Notes under the pieces: model-generated
Seen by the model: only the letters and a program-made list of their open reading frames with translations
Database searches by the model: none
What the model was told of the DNA's origin: nothing
Made by a program: the position numbers and the translations under genes
Origin: Flavobacterium sp. HJ-32-4
Lineage (GTDB): Bacteria; Bacteroidota; Bacteroidia; Flavobacteriales; Flavobacteriaceae
NCBI RefSeq assembly: GCF_022532105.1
Contig: NZ_CP092832.1
Coordinates: 1,302,001-1,366,000 of the forward strand
Direction: 5' to 3'
Length of the DNA: 64,000 nt
Shown: positions 26,873 to 34,089 of the stretch, in pieces
Position numbering within the stretch: the stretch's first letter is position 1
Layout: each line of letters starts with the position of its first letter

Positions 26873-26975
26873 ACCGGCTATCCGCTATAGCTTTTTCGCC
26901 GTCGCGCCGCATCACGCCCGACGTTTAGGGGCGGCTCAAAAGGCTGCCGCTGCTATCCGGGCTAGCGGGAGCTGC
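26873..26975 (+). repeat. Dispersed two-block repeat, copy A
   Basis: Block 1 is CGGCTATCCGCTATAGCTTTT at about 26875-26895 and block 2 is GGCTCAAAAGGCTGCCGCTG with CTATCCGGGCTAGC directly after it (26932-26966). The same two blocks in the same order occur at 54903-55033, and in inverse orientation at 28071-28152. The sequence between blocks differs in length among copies. Confidence 0.65.
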
Positions 26976-27015
26976 CTGTTCCAAAACACGTTACGAAATA
27001 CAAAACGACAACGAT

Positions 27016-27465
27016 ATGAGTCTATCCGAGAAAATCATGGCCGAGATCAAAGACGCTATGAAAGCAAAAGATACCGTGAAACTAGAGTCTCTCCGCGCGG
27101 TGAAGTCGGCCTTGTTGCTGGCCCAGACCGAAAGCGGCGCCAAAGCCGAAATCGCGCCCGAAGAAGAGATCAAACTGCTGCAACGCCTGGTGAAACAGCG
27201 TCGCGACAGCGCAAAAATCTACACCGAACAGGGCCGTCCCGACCTTGCAGAACCCGAAATCGCGCAGGCCGCCGTCATTGAGCAGTTTCTACCCGCACAG
27301 TTAAGCGAAGCCGAAGTAGAGGCAGTCGTCGCCAAGATCATCGCCGAGACTGGCGCCAGCGGAATGGCTGCGATGGGCAAGGTGATGGGAGTGGCCAGTG
27401 CACAATTGGCAGGTCAGGCCGACGGCAAGACGATTTCCGGTGTGGTGAAGAAATTATTGTCCTGA
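27016..27465 (+). CDS. GatB/YqeY domain protein
   Basis: A 149-residue soluble protein of the YqeY family, related to the tail domain of the GatB subunit of amidotransferases and possibly binding tRNA. Typical parts are MSLSEKIMAEIKDAMKAKD, LQRLVKQRRDSAKIY, QAAVIEQFLPAQLSEAEV and the final GASGMAAMGKVMG and DGKTISGVVKKLL. Its exact role is unknown in the family. It follows ftsZ but has its own possible promoter. Confidence 0.88.
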   Translation: MSLSEKIMAEIKDAMKAKDTVKLESLRAVKSALLLAQTESGAKAEIAPEEEIKLLQRLVKQRRDSAKIYTEQGRPDLAEPEIAQAAVIEQFLPAQLSEAEVEAVVAKIIAETGASGMAAMGKVMGVASAQLAGQADGKTISGVVKKLLS

Positions 27466-27480
27466 TACGACACAAAACCC

Positions 27481-27511
27481 AACGGATTTCGCTATTTTCG
27501 CATCCGTTTTA
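27481..27511 (+). terminator. Probable terminator after the yqeY-like gene
   Basis: AACGGAT (27481-27487) and ATCCGTT (27502-27508) flank a 14 nt loop and are followed by TT. The loop contains TATTTTCG (27493-27500), a one-mismatch TAnnTTTG element placed 14 nt before tRNA-Arg, so this site may serve as both terminator and tRNA promoter. Confidence 0.45.
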
Positions 27512-27513
27512 CC

Positions 27514-27585
27514 GGCCTCATAGTTCAATGGATAGAATTTCAGATTCCGGTTCTGAAGATTTGGGTTCGAATCCCGATGAGGTCA
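27514..27585 (+). tRNA. tRNA-Arg (anticodon CCG)
   Basis: A 72 nt cloverleaf without encoded CCA. Acceptor arms are GGCCTCA (27514-27520) and TGAGGTC (27578-27584) with discriminator A. The anticodon stem TTCAGA/TCTGAA encloses the loop TTCCGGT, giving anticodon CCG, which reads the arginine codon CGG. The T arm is TTGGG-TTCGAAT-CCCGA. Its 3' portion is in register with the downstream tandem repeat array. Confidence 0.95.
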
Positions 27586-27595
27586 CGAATAAATG

Positions 27596-27650
27596 CCACT
27601 AAAAGCAGAAAAGGCCGAGCCCCCGCTCGAGCCTTTTCTGCTTTTAGTGG
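27596..27650. terminator. Very strong hairpin after tRNA-Arg
   Basis: A near-perfect inverted repeat: CCACTAAAAGCAGAAAAGGC (27596-27615) pairs with the complementary arm at 27631-27650, and CGAGC/GCTCG extends the stem, with a CCCC loop and one bulged A. It would terminate transcription in both directions. Only the right-hand arm is repeated in the tandem array downstream. Confidence 0.8.
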
Positions 27651-27912
27651 TATTTTCAAAGCGGAGCTTTGCGGGATGTGCGCAGCGCAGCGGAGCAAAT
27701 CCCGATTCATGACCTCATCGCCAATGTAGCAGCCGAGCCCCGCTCGAGCCTTTTTCCTTTTTGTGGGTATTTTCAAAGCGGAGCTTTGACGGGATGTGCG
27801 CAGCGCAGCGGAGCAAATCCCGATGAGGGATCTTATCGGCAATGGAGCAACCTAGCCCCGCTTGAGCCTTTTCTGCTTTTAGTGGTATTTTCAAAGCGGC
27901 CCTTTGCGGGTT
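27615..27912. repeat. tRNA-anchored tandem repeat array (about 118 bp period)
   Basis: The sequence TATTTTCAAAGCGG begins at 27651, 27768 and 27886, a period of 117-118 bp. Each unit runs GAGCCTTTT, then a short stem CAAAGC/GCTTTG, then CGGGAT-N-ATCCCG enclosing TGTGCGCAGCGCAGCGGAGC. Units end in AATCCCGAT at 27698 and 27816, the same word as the tRNA T-arm end at 27570, so the tRNA 3' end is in phase with the array. The third unit decays after 27900. No protein-coding signal was accepted here. Confidence 0.8.
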
Positions 27913-28070
27913 TTGCGAAGGAACACACAATCAAGAAGGGCGTGGTAGTGCCAAGGGGCCGCGAAGACACGAAGACGCGAAGGCGCGCGGGGAGGTGTAT
28001 CCACGATAGGTCGTTTATAGCCGCGAAAGGGGCGTGAGGTTGGCAGAGACCTTCCGCGGCCCGCGCGAAG
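27913..28070. other. Gene-free stretch with a dispersed GAAGACGCGAAGG-type repeat
   Basis: The stretch between the repeat array and repeat copy C contains CGCGAAGACACGAAGACGCG at 27961-27980, followed by AAGGCGC. Its reverse complement has the same wording as the CTTCGTGTCTTAGTGCC units at 30961-31103. No gene, promoter or terminator was found in it. Confidence 0.4.
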
Positions 28071-28152
28071 GATAGGAGCGGTAGCCTTTTGAGCCTGTAG
28101 GGCGTGTCGGGGATCTTGTTGTTTCTGGCGAAAAAGCTAAAGCGGATAGCCT
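28071..28152 (-). repeat. Dispersed two-block repeat, copy C (inverse orientation)
   Basis: Read on the minus strand it starts GGCTATCCGCTTTAGCTTTT, then TCGCC, and about 35 nt later has GGCTCAAAAGGCTACCGCTC followed by CTATCC. These are blocks 1 and 2 of the element seen at 26873 and 54903. It lies 90 bp upstream of the MtfA-like gene. Confidence 0.65.
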
Positions 28153-28189
28153 GACGGCGCCTTATGGGCCGAACAATGCAAAAGACCCG

Positions 28190-28220
28190 TTGCGCCGGCG
28201 CGCCCAAAACCCTACTTTTG
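28190..28220 (+). promoter_or_regulatory. Promoter for the MtfA-like gene
   Basis: TTG (28190-28192), a 20 nt spacer and TACTTTTG (28213-28220) give a complete -33/-7 pair, 23 nt before the ATG at 28243. Confidence 0.65.
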
Positions 28221-28242
28221 GTTTCTTTATTAAAATTCGTAG

Positions 28243-29073
28243 ATGGATGCAGTCGGAGACGCGCTGTTAGGCGTTTTTATGTTGGCTTTTCTCGCCCTTG
28301 TGTTGTTTTTTATGGGCCGCGCTATCCTGTTTTTGATGGTCGAGCCGGTCTTTGTGTTTGCGTGCAACCGACCGTTGTATGTGCACGCCTACCTTCGCAC
28401 CAAGCGACTTGATGAAACATTGCGGGCCCAATTGCGGCGTGAAAACCGGTTTTACGCGCGGTTGTCAGCCCAACGACAGCGGTATTTTGACCATCGGGTG
28501 GTGCGTTTTTTAGAATGCTACGAATTTGAGGGGCGGAACGGCCTGGAGGTGACCGACGCCATGAAGACGTCGGTAGCGGCGGCGCATGTGATGCTGACGT
28601 TCGGGATGCGGACGTATCTTCCGGACCTGTTGAAGAAAGTGATCCTGTATCCGGATGTGTATTATTCGCCGTTTACGAAATCTGACAATAAAGGCGAGTT
28701 CAACCCGATGGTCGGTGCGGTCGTTTTTTCGTGGCGGCATTTCCAGGAGGGGCATGAAATAGGGAATGACAACCTGCACCTAGGTATCCACGAGTTTACC
28801 CACCTGATGCATCTGTATGGCGAGCGGTCGCGCCATGCCAGTTCCTCGATTTTCAGCGATATGTATGGCGAAATCATGGCCGGGCTTGCACAACCCGGTG
28901 CGATGGAGCGGGTGCGCAATACGGGCTATTTCCGCGACTACGCCTTTACCAACGCCCACGAGTTCATGGCGGTGGTGCTGGAACACTTCTTCGAGACGCC
29001 AACCGAGTTCAGGGCACACTTCCCGTTGCTGTATGAGAAAGTGGCGAAGATGATTAATTACCGGGAACGGTAG
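28243..29073 (+). CDS. MtfA-like zinc metallopeptidase with N-terminal membrane helix
   Basis: A 276-residue protein of the MtfA (M90) family. The metal-binding HEFTH is at residues 183-187. An N-terminal hydrophobic segment (about 9-39) should anchor it in the membrane, which differs from the soluble E. coli MtfA that acts on the Mlc repressor and the glucose PTS. Other conserved parts are GRNGLEVTDAMKTSVAAAHVMLTFG and the late YAFTNAHEFMAVVLEHFFETP, where a Glu may be the third ligand. The substrate here is unknown. DUF72 follows 34 bp later. Confidence 0.83.
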   Translation: MDAVGDALLGVFMLAFLALVLFFMGRAILFLMVEPVFVFACNRPLYVHAYLRTKRLDETLRAQLRRENRFYARLSAQRQRYFDHRVVRFLECYEFEGRNGLEVTDAMKTSVAAAHVMLTFGMRTYLPDLLKKVILYPDVYYSPFTKSDNKGEFNPMVGAVVFSWRHFQEGHEIGNDNLHLGIHEFTHLMHLYGERSRHASSSIFSDMYGEIMAGLAQPGAMERVRNTGYFRDYAFTNAHEFMAVVLEHFFETPTEFRAHFPLLYEKVAKMINYRER

Positions 29074-29107
29074 GCGTTTTTTCGTAACTTTCGGGTAAAA
29101 CGATATC

Positions 29108-29998
29108 ATGATATTCGGAAAAGTGGACGACCCCGGGCTCGTCGATTTCACCCTGCCGGTGGACGCACCGGAAACCAAAGGCGTGCTGTCAAAAGGCAAT
29201 CCCAAGGCGTTTGAAGCGTTTGTGGGCTGCGCCAAGTGGAACCGCACCGACCTGAAAGGGTTTTATCCCCGCGGCACAAAAGACGAGCTGACGTATTACG
29301 CCACCCAGTTCAACTCGATTGAGCTCAATGCGACCTTTTACGGCATGCCAAAATGGGAGCAGGTAGAAGCGTGGCGCGATAAAACGCCGGAGGGGTTTCG
29401 GTTTTTTCCAAAAGTAAGCGACCTGATCACCCATTACCGTAGGCTGAATAACGTAGAGGAACCCATCAGCACGTTTGCCAATGCGGTCAGCAATTTCGGC
29501 GATAAGCTCGGAATGGCGTTCCTGCAATTGCACGACAATTTCAAACCGAAGGATTTTGCGAAACTCGAGGCGGCGCTGCGAATGTTTCCGGCCGGTTTTC
29601 CGTTGGCGGTGGAAGTACGCAATGGCGAATGGTTCGCCGATAAAACCACACTCGATGCCTTCTGTGGTTTGTTGTCGGAACTCGGCATGGCCAACATCAT
29701 CGTCGATACAGCGGGTCGGCGCGACATGCTGCATATGCGGCTGACGACGCCCGTGGCTTTTGTGCGGTATGTGGGTGCTAACCATCCGTCAGACGTCCCG
29801 CGTTTGGACGAGTGGGTGGAACGCATTGCCGATTGGAAAAAGCAGGGACTCGAAAAGCTGTATTTCTTCGTGCACCAAAATATTGAGAAGGAGTCGCCGT
29901 TGTTGTCGTCTTATTTCATCGAGCGACTAAATGCCGCGATTGGCACCGATTTGAAGATTCCGGCGCGGCAGGTGGCGCAGCAGTCGGAGTTGTTTTAG
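29108..29998 (+). CDS. DUF72 domain protein
   Basis: A 296-residue TIM-barrel-like protein of the DUF72 family, whose reaction is not established. Family features are FVGCAKWNRTDLKGFYP near residue 38, EYARQFNSIELNATFY-like wording (TQFNSIELNATFYGMP), FRFFPKVSDLITH and LAVEVRNGEWF. A weak -7 element TAACTTTC (29085-29092) precedes it, or it is read from the MtfA promoter. Confidence 0.85.
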   Translation: MIFGKVDDPGLVDFTLPVDAPETKGVLSKGNPKAFEAFVGCAKWNRTDLKGFYPRGTKDELTYYATQFNSIELNATFYGMPKWEQVEAWRDKTPEGFRFFPKVSDLITHYRRLNNVEEPISTFANAVSNFGDKLGMAFLQLHDNFKPKDFAKLEAALRMFPAGFPLAVEVRNGEWFADKTTLDAFCGLLSELGMANIIVDTAGRRDMLHMRLTTPVAFVRYVGANHPSDVPRLDEWVERIADWKKQGLEKLYFFVHQNIEKESPLLSSYFIERLNAAIGTDLKIPARQVAQQSELF

Positions 29999-30025
29999 GG
30001 CAATACGTACCAGTGACGAAACGGC

Positions 30026-30062
30026 TTAGACCTCAAAGGTTTTCAAAACCTTTGAGGTCTAA
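30026..30062. terminator. Bidirectional hairpin between the DUF72 gene and rpe
   Basis: An 18 bp perfect inverted repeat, TTAGACCTCAAAGGTTTT and its complement, with a single C at the centre. It lies between two convergent genes and is flanked by no repeats. Similar AGACCTCAAAGGTTTT palindromes are common between genes in this group from general knowledge. Confidence 0.75.
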
Positions 30063-30121
30063 AGGTCGCGTTTTCGCTTTGAAAAAAAGTACGGGAAACC
30101 CGCACATAATGTTAAAACAAC

Positions 30122-30781
30122 TTACGCCAGCAATTGACGTAGCGACGCCACTGTTGCCACCGGATCTTCAGAACGGAAAACGAAATTCCCCGCAACAAGC
30201 ACATCAGCACCGGCTTCGACCAGGGCCTTCGCGTTTCCGGCATTCACCCCACCGTCGATTTCGATAAGCGTTGACGCGCCTTTGCTTGTAATGAGGGCTT
30301 TCAGTTTGCGAACCTTATCATAGGTGTTCTCTATAAAAGACTGCCCTCCGAACCCAGGGTTGACACTCATGACGCAGACAAGGTCGATGTCCTTGATGAC
30401 GTCTTCCAACAGCGCAACCGGAGTGTGGGGATTCAACGCCACACCCGCTTTCATGCCTTCTGCCTTGATGGCCTGTAGGGTGCGGTGAAGATGTGTACAG
30501 GCTTCGTAATGCACCGTCAGGTTATGCGTGCCCAGTGCGGCAAAAGTCTTGATGTAACGGTCGGGGTCGACAATCATGAGGTGGACATCTACGACTTTTT
30601 TCATGTATTTGACGGTCGATTCGAGCACCGGCATCCCGAAGGAAATGTTGGGCACGAAAACCCCATCCATGATATCGATGTGAAACCAATCAGCCTCACT
30701 GGCGTTGATCATCTCGATGTCGCGTTGCAGATTGGCGAAATCAGCCGCCAGAACAGACGGCGCAATAAGAGTTTTGGACAT
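30122..30781 (-). CDS. rpe: Ribulose-phosphate 3-epimerase
   Basis: A 219-residue TIM-barrel enzyme that interconverts ribulose 5-phosphate and xylulose 5-phosphate in the pentose phosphate pathway. Motifs are IAPSVLAADFANL at the N-terminus, FHIDIMDGVFVPNISFG, VDVHLMIVDPDRYI, MSVNPGFGGQSFI and EIDGGVNAGNAKALVEAGAD. The start at 30781 (MSKTLIAPS) is clear, since the longer frame upstream runs through low-complexity repeats. Confidence 0.96.
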   Translation of the reverse strand: MSKTLIAPSVLAADFANLQRDIEMINASEADWFHIDIMDGVFVPNISFGMPVLESTVKYMKKVVDVHLMIVDPDRYIKTFAALGTHNLTVHYEACTHLHRTLQAIKAEGMKAGVALNPHTPVALLEDVIKDIDLVCVMSVNPGFGGQSFIENTYDKVRKLKALITSKGASTLIEIDGGVNAGNAKALVEAGADVLVAGNFVFRSEDPVATVASLRQLLA

Positions 30782-30799
30782 AGTAGTGTTGTTGTGGCG

Positions 30800-30807
30800 C
30801 AAAGGTA
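30800..30807 (-). promoter_or_regulatory. -7 element for rpe
   Basis: Read on the minus strand it is TACCTTTG, an exact TAnnTTTG match 19 nt before the rpe ATG. A convincing -33 was not seen. Confidence 0.55.
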
Positions 30808-30834
30808 CGGAAGATTTGGGAAAGCGGAAGGTGG

Positions 30835-30880
30835 AGTAGCAGGCAGTAGGCAGTGGGTAGTAGGCAGTAGGCAGTAGGCG
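30835..30880. repeat. GCAGTAG heptanucleotide repeat
   Basis: Units GGCAGTA, GGCAGTG, GGTAGTA, GGCAGTA and GGCAGTA follow one another with a 7 bp period, just upstream of the rpe promoter. A shorter copy is at 56662-56687. Confidence 0.65.
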
Positions 30881-30960
30881 CGGTGGACGATTGTAATCGA
30901 CATTCCCGCAGCTTTGTGCCGTCACATCAGAAGATCAGGGATGAGATAGCTTTTCATCAG

Positions 30961-31103
30961 CCTTCGTGTCTTAGCGCCTTTGTGTCTATAATTACAAAAG
31001 AATCGCTTAGTCGATAATCCGCCCCCTTCGCGTCTTAGGCTATCACTATAAAGAACCACTCAGTCGATAATTCGTGCCCTTCGTGTCTTAGTGCCTTCGC
31101 GGC
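30961..31103. repeat. Imperfect tandem repeat with CTTCGTGTCTTAG words, rpe-rpoD intergenic region
   Basis: Two and a half units of about 55-65 bp. Each begins CTTCGTGTCTTAG or CTTCGCGTCTTAG (30962, 31026, 31080) and contains a TCGCTTAGTCGATAATCC or ACTCAGTCGATAATTCG segment. The region from 30881 to 31355 has no gene; apart from this repeat it holds two hairpins downstream of rpoD. Confidence 0.55.
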
Positions 31104-31112
31104 TGAAATGAA

Positions 31113-31157
31113 AAAACTCCGGGAACCCGAGCACATTGTGCGAACAGACCGGAGTTT
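31113..31157 (-). terminator. Second hairpin downstream of rpoD
   Basis: AAACTCCGG (31113-31121) and CCGGAGTTT (31149-31157) are complementary, separated by 27 nt. The same arms recur at 31190-31215, so this looks like a duplicated terminator with a longer loop. An A-run on the plus strand gives a T-run for minus-strand transcripts. Confidence 0.5.
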
Positions 31158-31189
31158 CAAATAGTATCTAGGTGACCCTACAACATGAA

Positions 31190-31215
31190 AAAACTCCGGT
31201 AATCAGCCGGAGTTT
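31190..31215 (-). terminator. Terminator after rpoD
   Basis: AAACTCCGG and CCGGAGTTT form a stem with a short loop (about TAATCAG), preceded on the plus strand by GAAAA, which is the T-run of the minus-strand transcript. It lies about 140 bp after the rpoD stop. Confidence 0.65.
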
Positions 31216-31355
31216 CAATCATCAATCAAAAAACGAACAGTTAATCAGACTGTTGTCGCGTTTATATCAAAAAAGTGATAATCGTAAATTATGGACGTGC
31301 AAAATACAACTAAATTTAAAAAATCCAAATGTAAAATGCCCGGCTATTGTTGCAA

Positions 31356-32219
31356 TTATCCCAGGTAGGTCTTCAGGATTTTGCTGCGTGAGGTGTGTTT
31401 CAACCTCCGGATAGCCTTCTCCTTGATCTGGCGCACACGCTCGCGCGTGAGGTCGAAGGTCTCGCCAATCTCCTCAAGTGTCATCGGATGTTGGTCACCC
31501 AATCCGAAATACAGACGCACCACATCCGCTTCACGCGGTGTAAGCGTTTCAAGCGAACGCTCGATTTCCGTCCGCAGTGATTCGTGGATCAGTTCACGGT
31601 CGGGGTTAGGAGACTCGCCTGAACGCAATACATCATACAGGTTCGAATCCTCGCCTTCTACCAACGGCGCATCCATTGACAGGTGACGTCCGGAATTCTT
31701 CATACTCTCCTTCACGTCGTTGACGGTCATGTCGAGTTCTTTCGCGATTTCTTCCGCGGATGGTGGACGCTCGTTCGATTGCTCGAGCAACGCATACATC
31801 TTGTTGATCTTATTGATCGATCCGATTTTGTTCAGCGGCAAACGCACAATACGCGATTGTTCGGCCAACGCCTGAAGAATCGATTGACGGATCCACCAAA
31901 CCGCATACGAAATGAATTTAAAACCGCGGGTTTCGTCGAAGCGCTGCGCAGCTTTGATCAATCCAAGGTTTCCTTCGTTGATCAGATCGGGAAGCGTCAA
32001 TCCCTGGTTTTGGTATTGCTTGGCAACGGATACCACGAAACGAAGGTTGGCTTTTGTCAGCTTCTCCAACGCTTTCTGGTCTCCGGCCTTGATCTTTTGT
32101 GCGAGTTCCACCTCTTCGTCAGCGGTGATAAGATCGACTTTCCCGATTTCCTGTAGGTACTTGTCAAGTGAAGCAGTCTCCCGGTTGGTTACCTGCTTGG
32201 TAATCTTAAGTTGTCTCAT
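31356..32219 (-). CDS. rpoD: Primary sigma factor RpoD/SigA (Bacteroidota type)
   Basis: A 287-residue sigma-70 factor, short because it lacks most of region 1.1. Region 1.2 is [16 protein letters not shown], region 2 includes [31 protein letters not shown] and [13 protein letters not shown], and region 4.2 holds the helix-turn-helix [20 protein letters not shown]. This housekeeping sigma of Bacteroidota reads the unusual -33 TTTG / -7 TAnnTTTG promoters found throughout the window. A likely promoter is the one-mismatch TAACTTTT about 65 nt upstream of the ATG. Confidence 0.96.
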   Translation of the reverse strand: MRQLKITKQVTNRETASLDKYLQEIGKVDLITADEEVELAQKIKAGDQKALEKLTKANLRFVVSVAKQYQNQGLTLPDLINEGNLGLIKAAQRFDETRGFKFISYAVWWIRQSILQALAEQSRIVRLPLNKIGSINKINKMYALLEQSNERPPSAEEIAKELDMTVNDVKESMKNSGRHLSMDAPLVEGEDSNLYDVLRSGESPNPDRELIHESLRTEIERSLETLTPREADVVRLYFGLGDQHPMTLEEIGETFDLTRERVRQIKEKAIRRLKHTSRSKILKTYLG

Positions 32220-32299
32220 GAATTAGTCTGAGTGGGGTTACGATACTTGTAGTTATACGTATGCCGCTCCGAAAAAGTTACAAACCTCCAAAAAAATCT

Positions 32300-33253
32300 T
32301 TAGTAGGAAAGATCGACCCGGGCCGTCAGGCGCGCTTCGTAAAAGGCAACCTTTTGTAACATCTTGCTAAAGAATAATTTACGGTCTCTGGTGCCGGAGT
32401 GGTTCAGCGATTTTGAGTTTTGCAATTGGAAGAGAAAATAGTCGCGGGCGTGCCGGCACGTCACGTCGTCTCCGGTGATGAAATAACCTAACATCGTATA
32501 AGGGACGAAGAGGCGCATACGGTTCTCATCGCACACGAGTACGTTATTGTTAAGAATCAAAAGCTCATTATGGTACAGATCATAACGCGCATCCGCCCGC
32601 GAACAGCGACGCTCGGTTTCCGCCAATAATGTGCGGACATCCTCATAGAGCGCGCGCGCCGCGTCCGGTGTCAGCAATCCCGATTCCGAGAAATAGTCGA
32701 TTTGCTGTAAGGTGCTGTTGATCGTCGTATCATTCCAGATTTCACGGATGGCCATATTCGCATACGCATTCCGCAGTCGGCTGCTGTGCGGTAGTACGGC
32801 TTCCGGTACCGTAAACCCCGAAAAAGGCGTCATGTCGCTACCGGTCAGCAACGCCATCCATACATATAGCTTGAACTTCGACAACAGCGTACCGCCCACC
32901 GTATGAAACAGCGGGATATCCTTAGCGGAATAATACATCACCGCGTCCTGCTTCTGGAAACGTTCCAGATAATCCGCCGATGTCGCAAAATAATCAGCCA
33001 GGTCAGCAAACGAATGGATTTCCTTGGTCTTTTCGACCACCACTTTGTTATCGGCACCCAACACCGCATCCATCGACAGGTTAAAATGCCGACACAACGC
33101 GACGGCCTCGTCTATCGAGAACTTGCTCTTAGAGGATACCCGCCGGTGGGCCGCATCGTAGCTAATCGATAGGACAGCCGACAATACATCCAGCAACGAA
33201 TCACCGGGTGGGATTTTCTTTCGGATGGCAGCCAGCAGCAGATCTTGGTTCAT
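32300..33253 (-). CDS. Helix-turn-helix regulator-like protein of unknown target
   Basis: A 317-residue cytoplasmic protein. Residues 12-65 look like an N-terminal helix-turn-helix of the XRE or BetR type (DSLLDVLSAVLSISYDAAHRRV, then SKFSIDEAVALCRHFNLSMD). The long C-terminal part (about 80-317) is mostly alpha-helical with no known motif. Such proteins are frequent in flavobacteria and uncharacterised. The ATG at 33253 (MNQDLLLAAIRKK) is chosen over an upstream TTG. It is divergent from the surface-repeat protein gene across 97 bp and may regulate it, which is only an inference from position. Confidence 0.65.
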   Translation of the reverse strand: MNQDLLLAAIRKKIPPGDSLLDVLSAVLSISYDAAHRRVSSKSKFSIDEAVALCRHFNLSMDAVLGADNKVVVEKTKEIHSFADLADYFATSADYLERFQKQDAVMYYSAKDIPLFHTVGGTLLSKFKLYVWMALLTGSDMTPFSGFTVPEAVLPHSSRLRNAYANMAIREIWNDTTINSTLQQIDYFSESGLLTPDAARALYEDVRTLLAETERRCSRADARYDLYHNELLILNNNVLVCDENRMRLFVPYTMLGYFITGDDVTCRHARDYFLFQLQNSKSLNHSGTRDRKLFFSKMLQKVAFYEARLTARVDLSY

Positions 33254-33320
33254 TTGTGATTTTCGCAAAACACAATAGTACTAAAATTATTTAACACAAC
33301 ATCGATTGTTATTATCGCAA

Positions 33321-33328
33321 TAGTTTTG
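33321..33328 (+). promoter_or_regulatory. -7 element for the surface-repeat protein gene
   Basis: TAGTTTTG fits TAnnTTTG and lies 22 nt before the ATG at 33351. On the other strand TACTATTG (one mismatch) at about 33279-33286 could serve the divergent regulator gene. Confidence 0.5.
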
Positions 33329-33350
33329 GCTCAGTAAAATACACATCCAA

Positions 33351-34085
33351 ATGAAAAAAATCCTCCTTTTGGCACTCCTCATAGCAGGTAGTGCAAGCGC
33401 ACAAGACAGCTTACCGGGCCATATACAGCGCGGGTTCAGCCTATCGCCCATTTCCCGTAAGGTAAGCCGTGTCGACGGATGGGTGCTGGGCGTCGGCCAT
33501 TATCGCAGTAAACTGATCGAACGGCAAACCGTAAACGGCCTCAACACCGAATTGAGTCCGACCGGCGCGGCCTTCGTACTCGCCGGGATCGTTAGGGTTA
33601 TGTACCTGAGCAAACGGGGTGAAATTCCCATCATTGACAGCCTTCCGGCGGCGGCGCCAACGTTTATCCGGGTCAATGGAATCAATGTAAGTACGGGTGG
33701 ATTTATCGAAGAAGGTGCGGAGGTGCGCGGACTCAACCTCTCGACCGCTACCCTCCTGAACCGGATGCAGGGTGTTTCCGTATCGGCACTTGCCGTTGGA
33801 GCAGTTCGGGTAGACGGATTCACCATCAGTCCGTTCTCCTCCATCCGGCACCTGAACGGAGGCTCTATTTCCCTCACCAACAGCGCCTGGGAGGTACGGG
33901 GCACGCAAATAGGGCTCCTCAACATGACCCGTGAATTGCGTGGGCTACAGCTGGGAGCCATCAACTCAGCCCGTTCGTCGCGATATGGCTTCCAGATTGG
34001 GCTGATCAACCGCACCCATCGCGGGTTTCAGCTAGGCTTGTTGAACATCAATAAAAAACGGGTACTACCCCTCTTAAACTGGTAA
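33351..34085 (+). CDS. Secreted protein with LA_2272-type surface repeats
   Basis: A 244-residue protein with a signal peptide (MKKILLLALLIAGSASAQ). Towards the C-terminus (about 183-240) it has repeats of the form GxQ(I/L)GLLN or GLQLGAIN: GTQIGLLN, GLQLGAIN, GFQIGLIN and GFQLGLLN, spaced 13-18 residues. This matches the LA_2272 surface-repeat family, first named in Leptospira, of unknown function. It is 4 bp from the next gene and likely co-transcribed with it. Confidence 0.7.
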   Translation: MKKILLLALLIAGSASAQDSLPGHIQRGFSLSPISRKVSRVDGWVLGVGHYRSKLIERQTVNGLNTELSPTGAAFVLAGIVRVMYLSKRGEIPIIDSLPAAAPTFIRVNGINVSTGGFIEEGAEVRGLNLSTATLLNRMQGVSVSALAVGAVRVDGFTISPFSSIRHLNGGSISLTNSAWEVRGTQIGLLNMTRELRGLQLGAINSARSSRYGFQIGLINRTHRGFQLGLLNINKKRVLPLLNW

Positions 34086-34089
34086 TCGC

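Noticed and set aside
26796..27281. A 161-residue open frame overlapping the yqeY-like gene
   Set aside because: It begins inside a promoter and dispersed repeat and overlaps the YqeY frame; its Arg-rich sequence is typical of an out-of-frame reading.
27615..27912. CRISPR array
   Set aside because: The period is about 118 bp with only three units, repeats are as long as the whole unit and there are no unique spacers or cas genes.
27540..28037. Open frames across the tRNA-linked repeat array
   Set aside because: They are repeats of the 118 bp unit read as protein; composition and repeat nature argue against coding.
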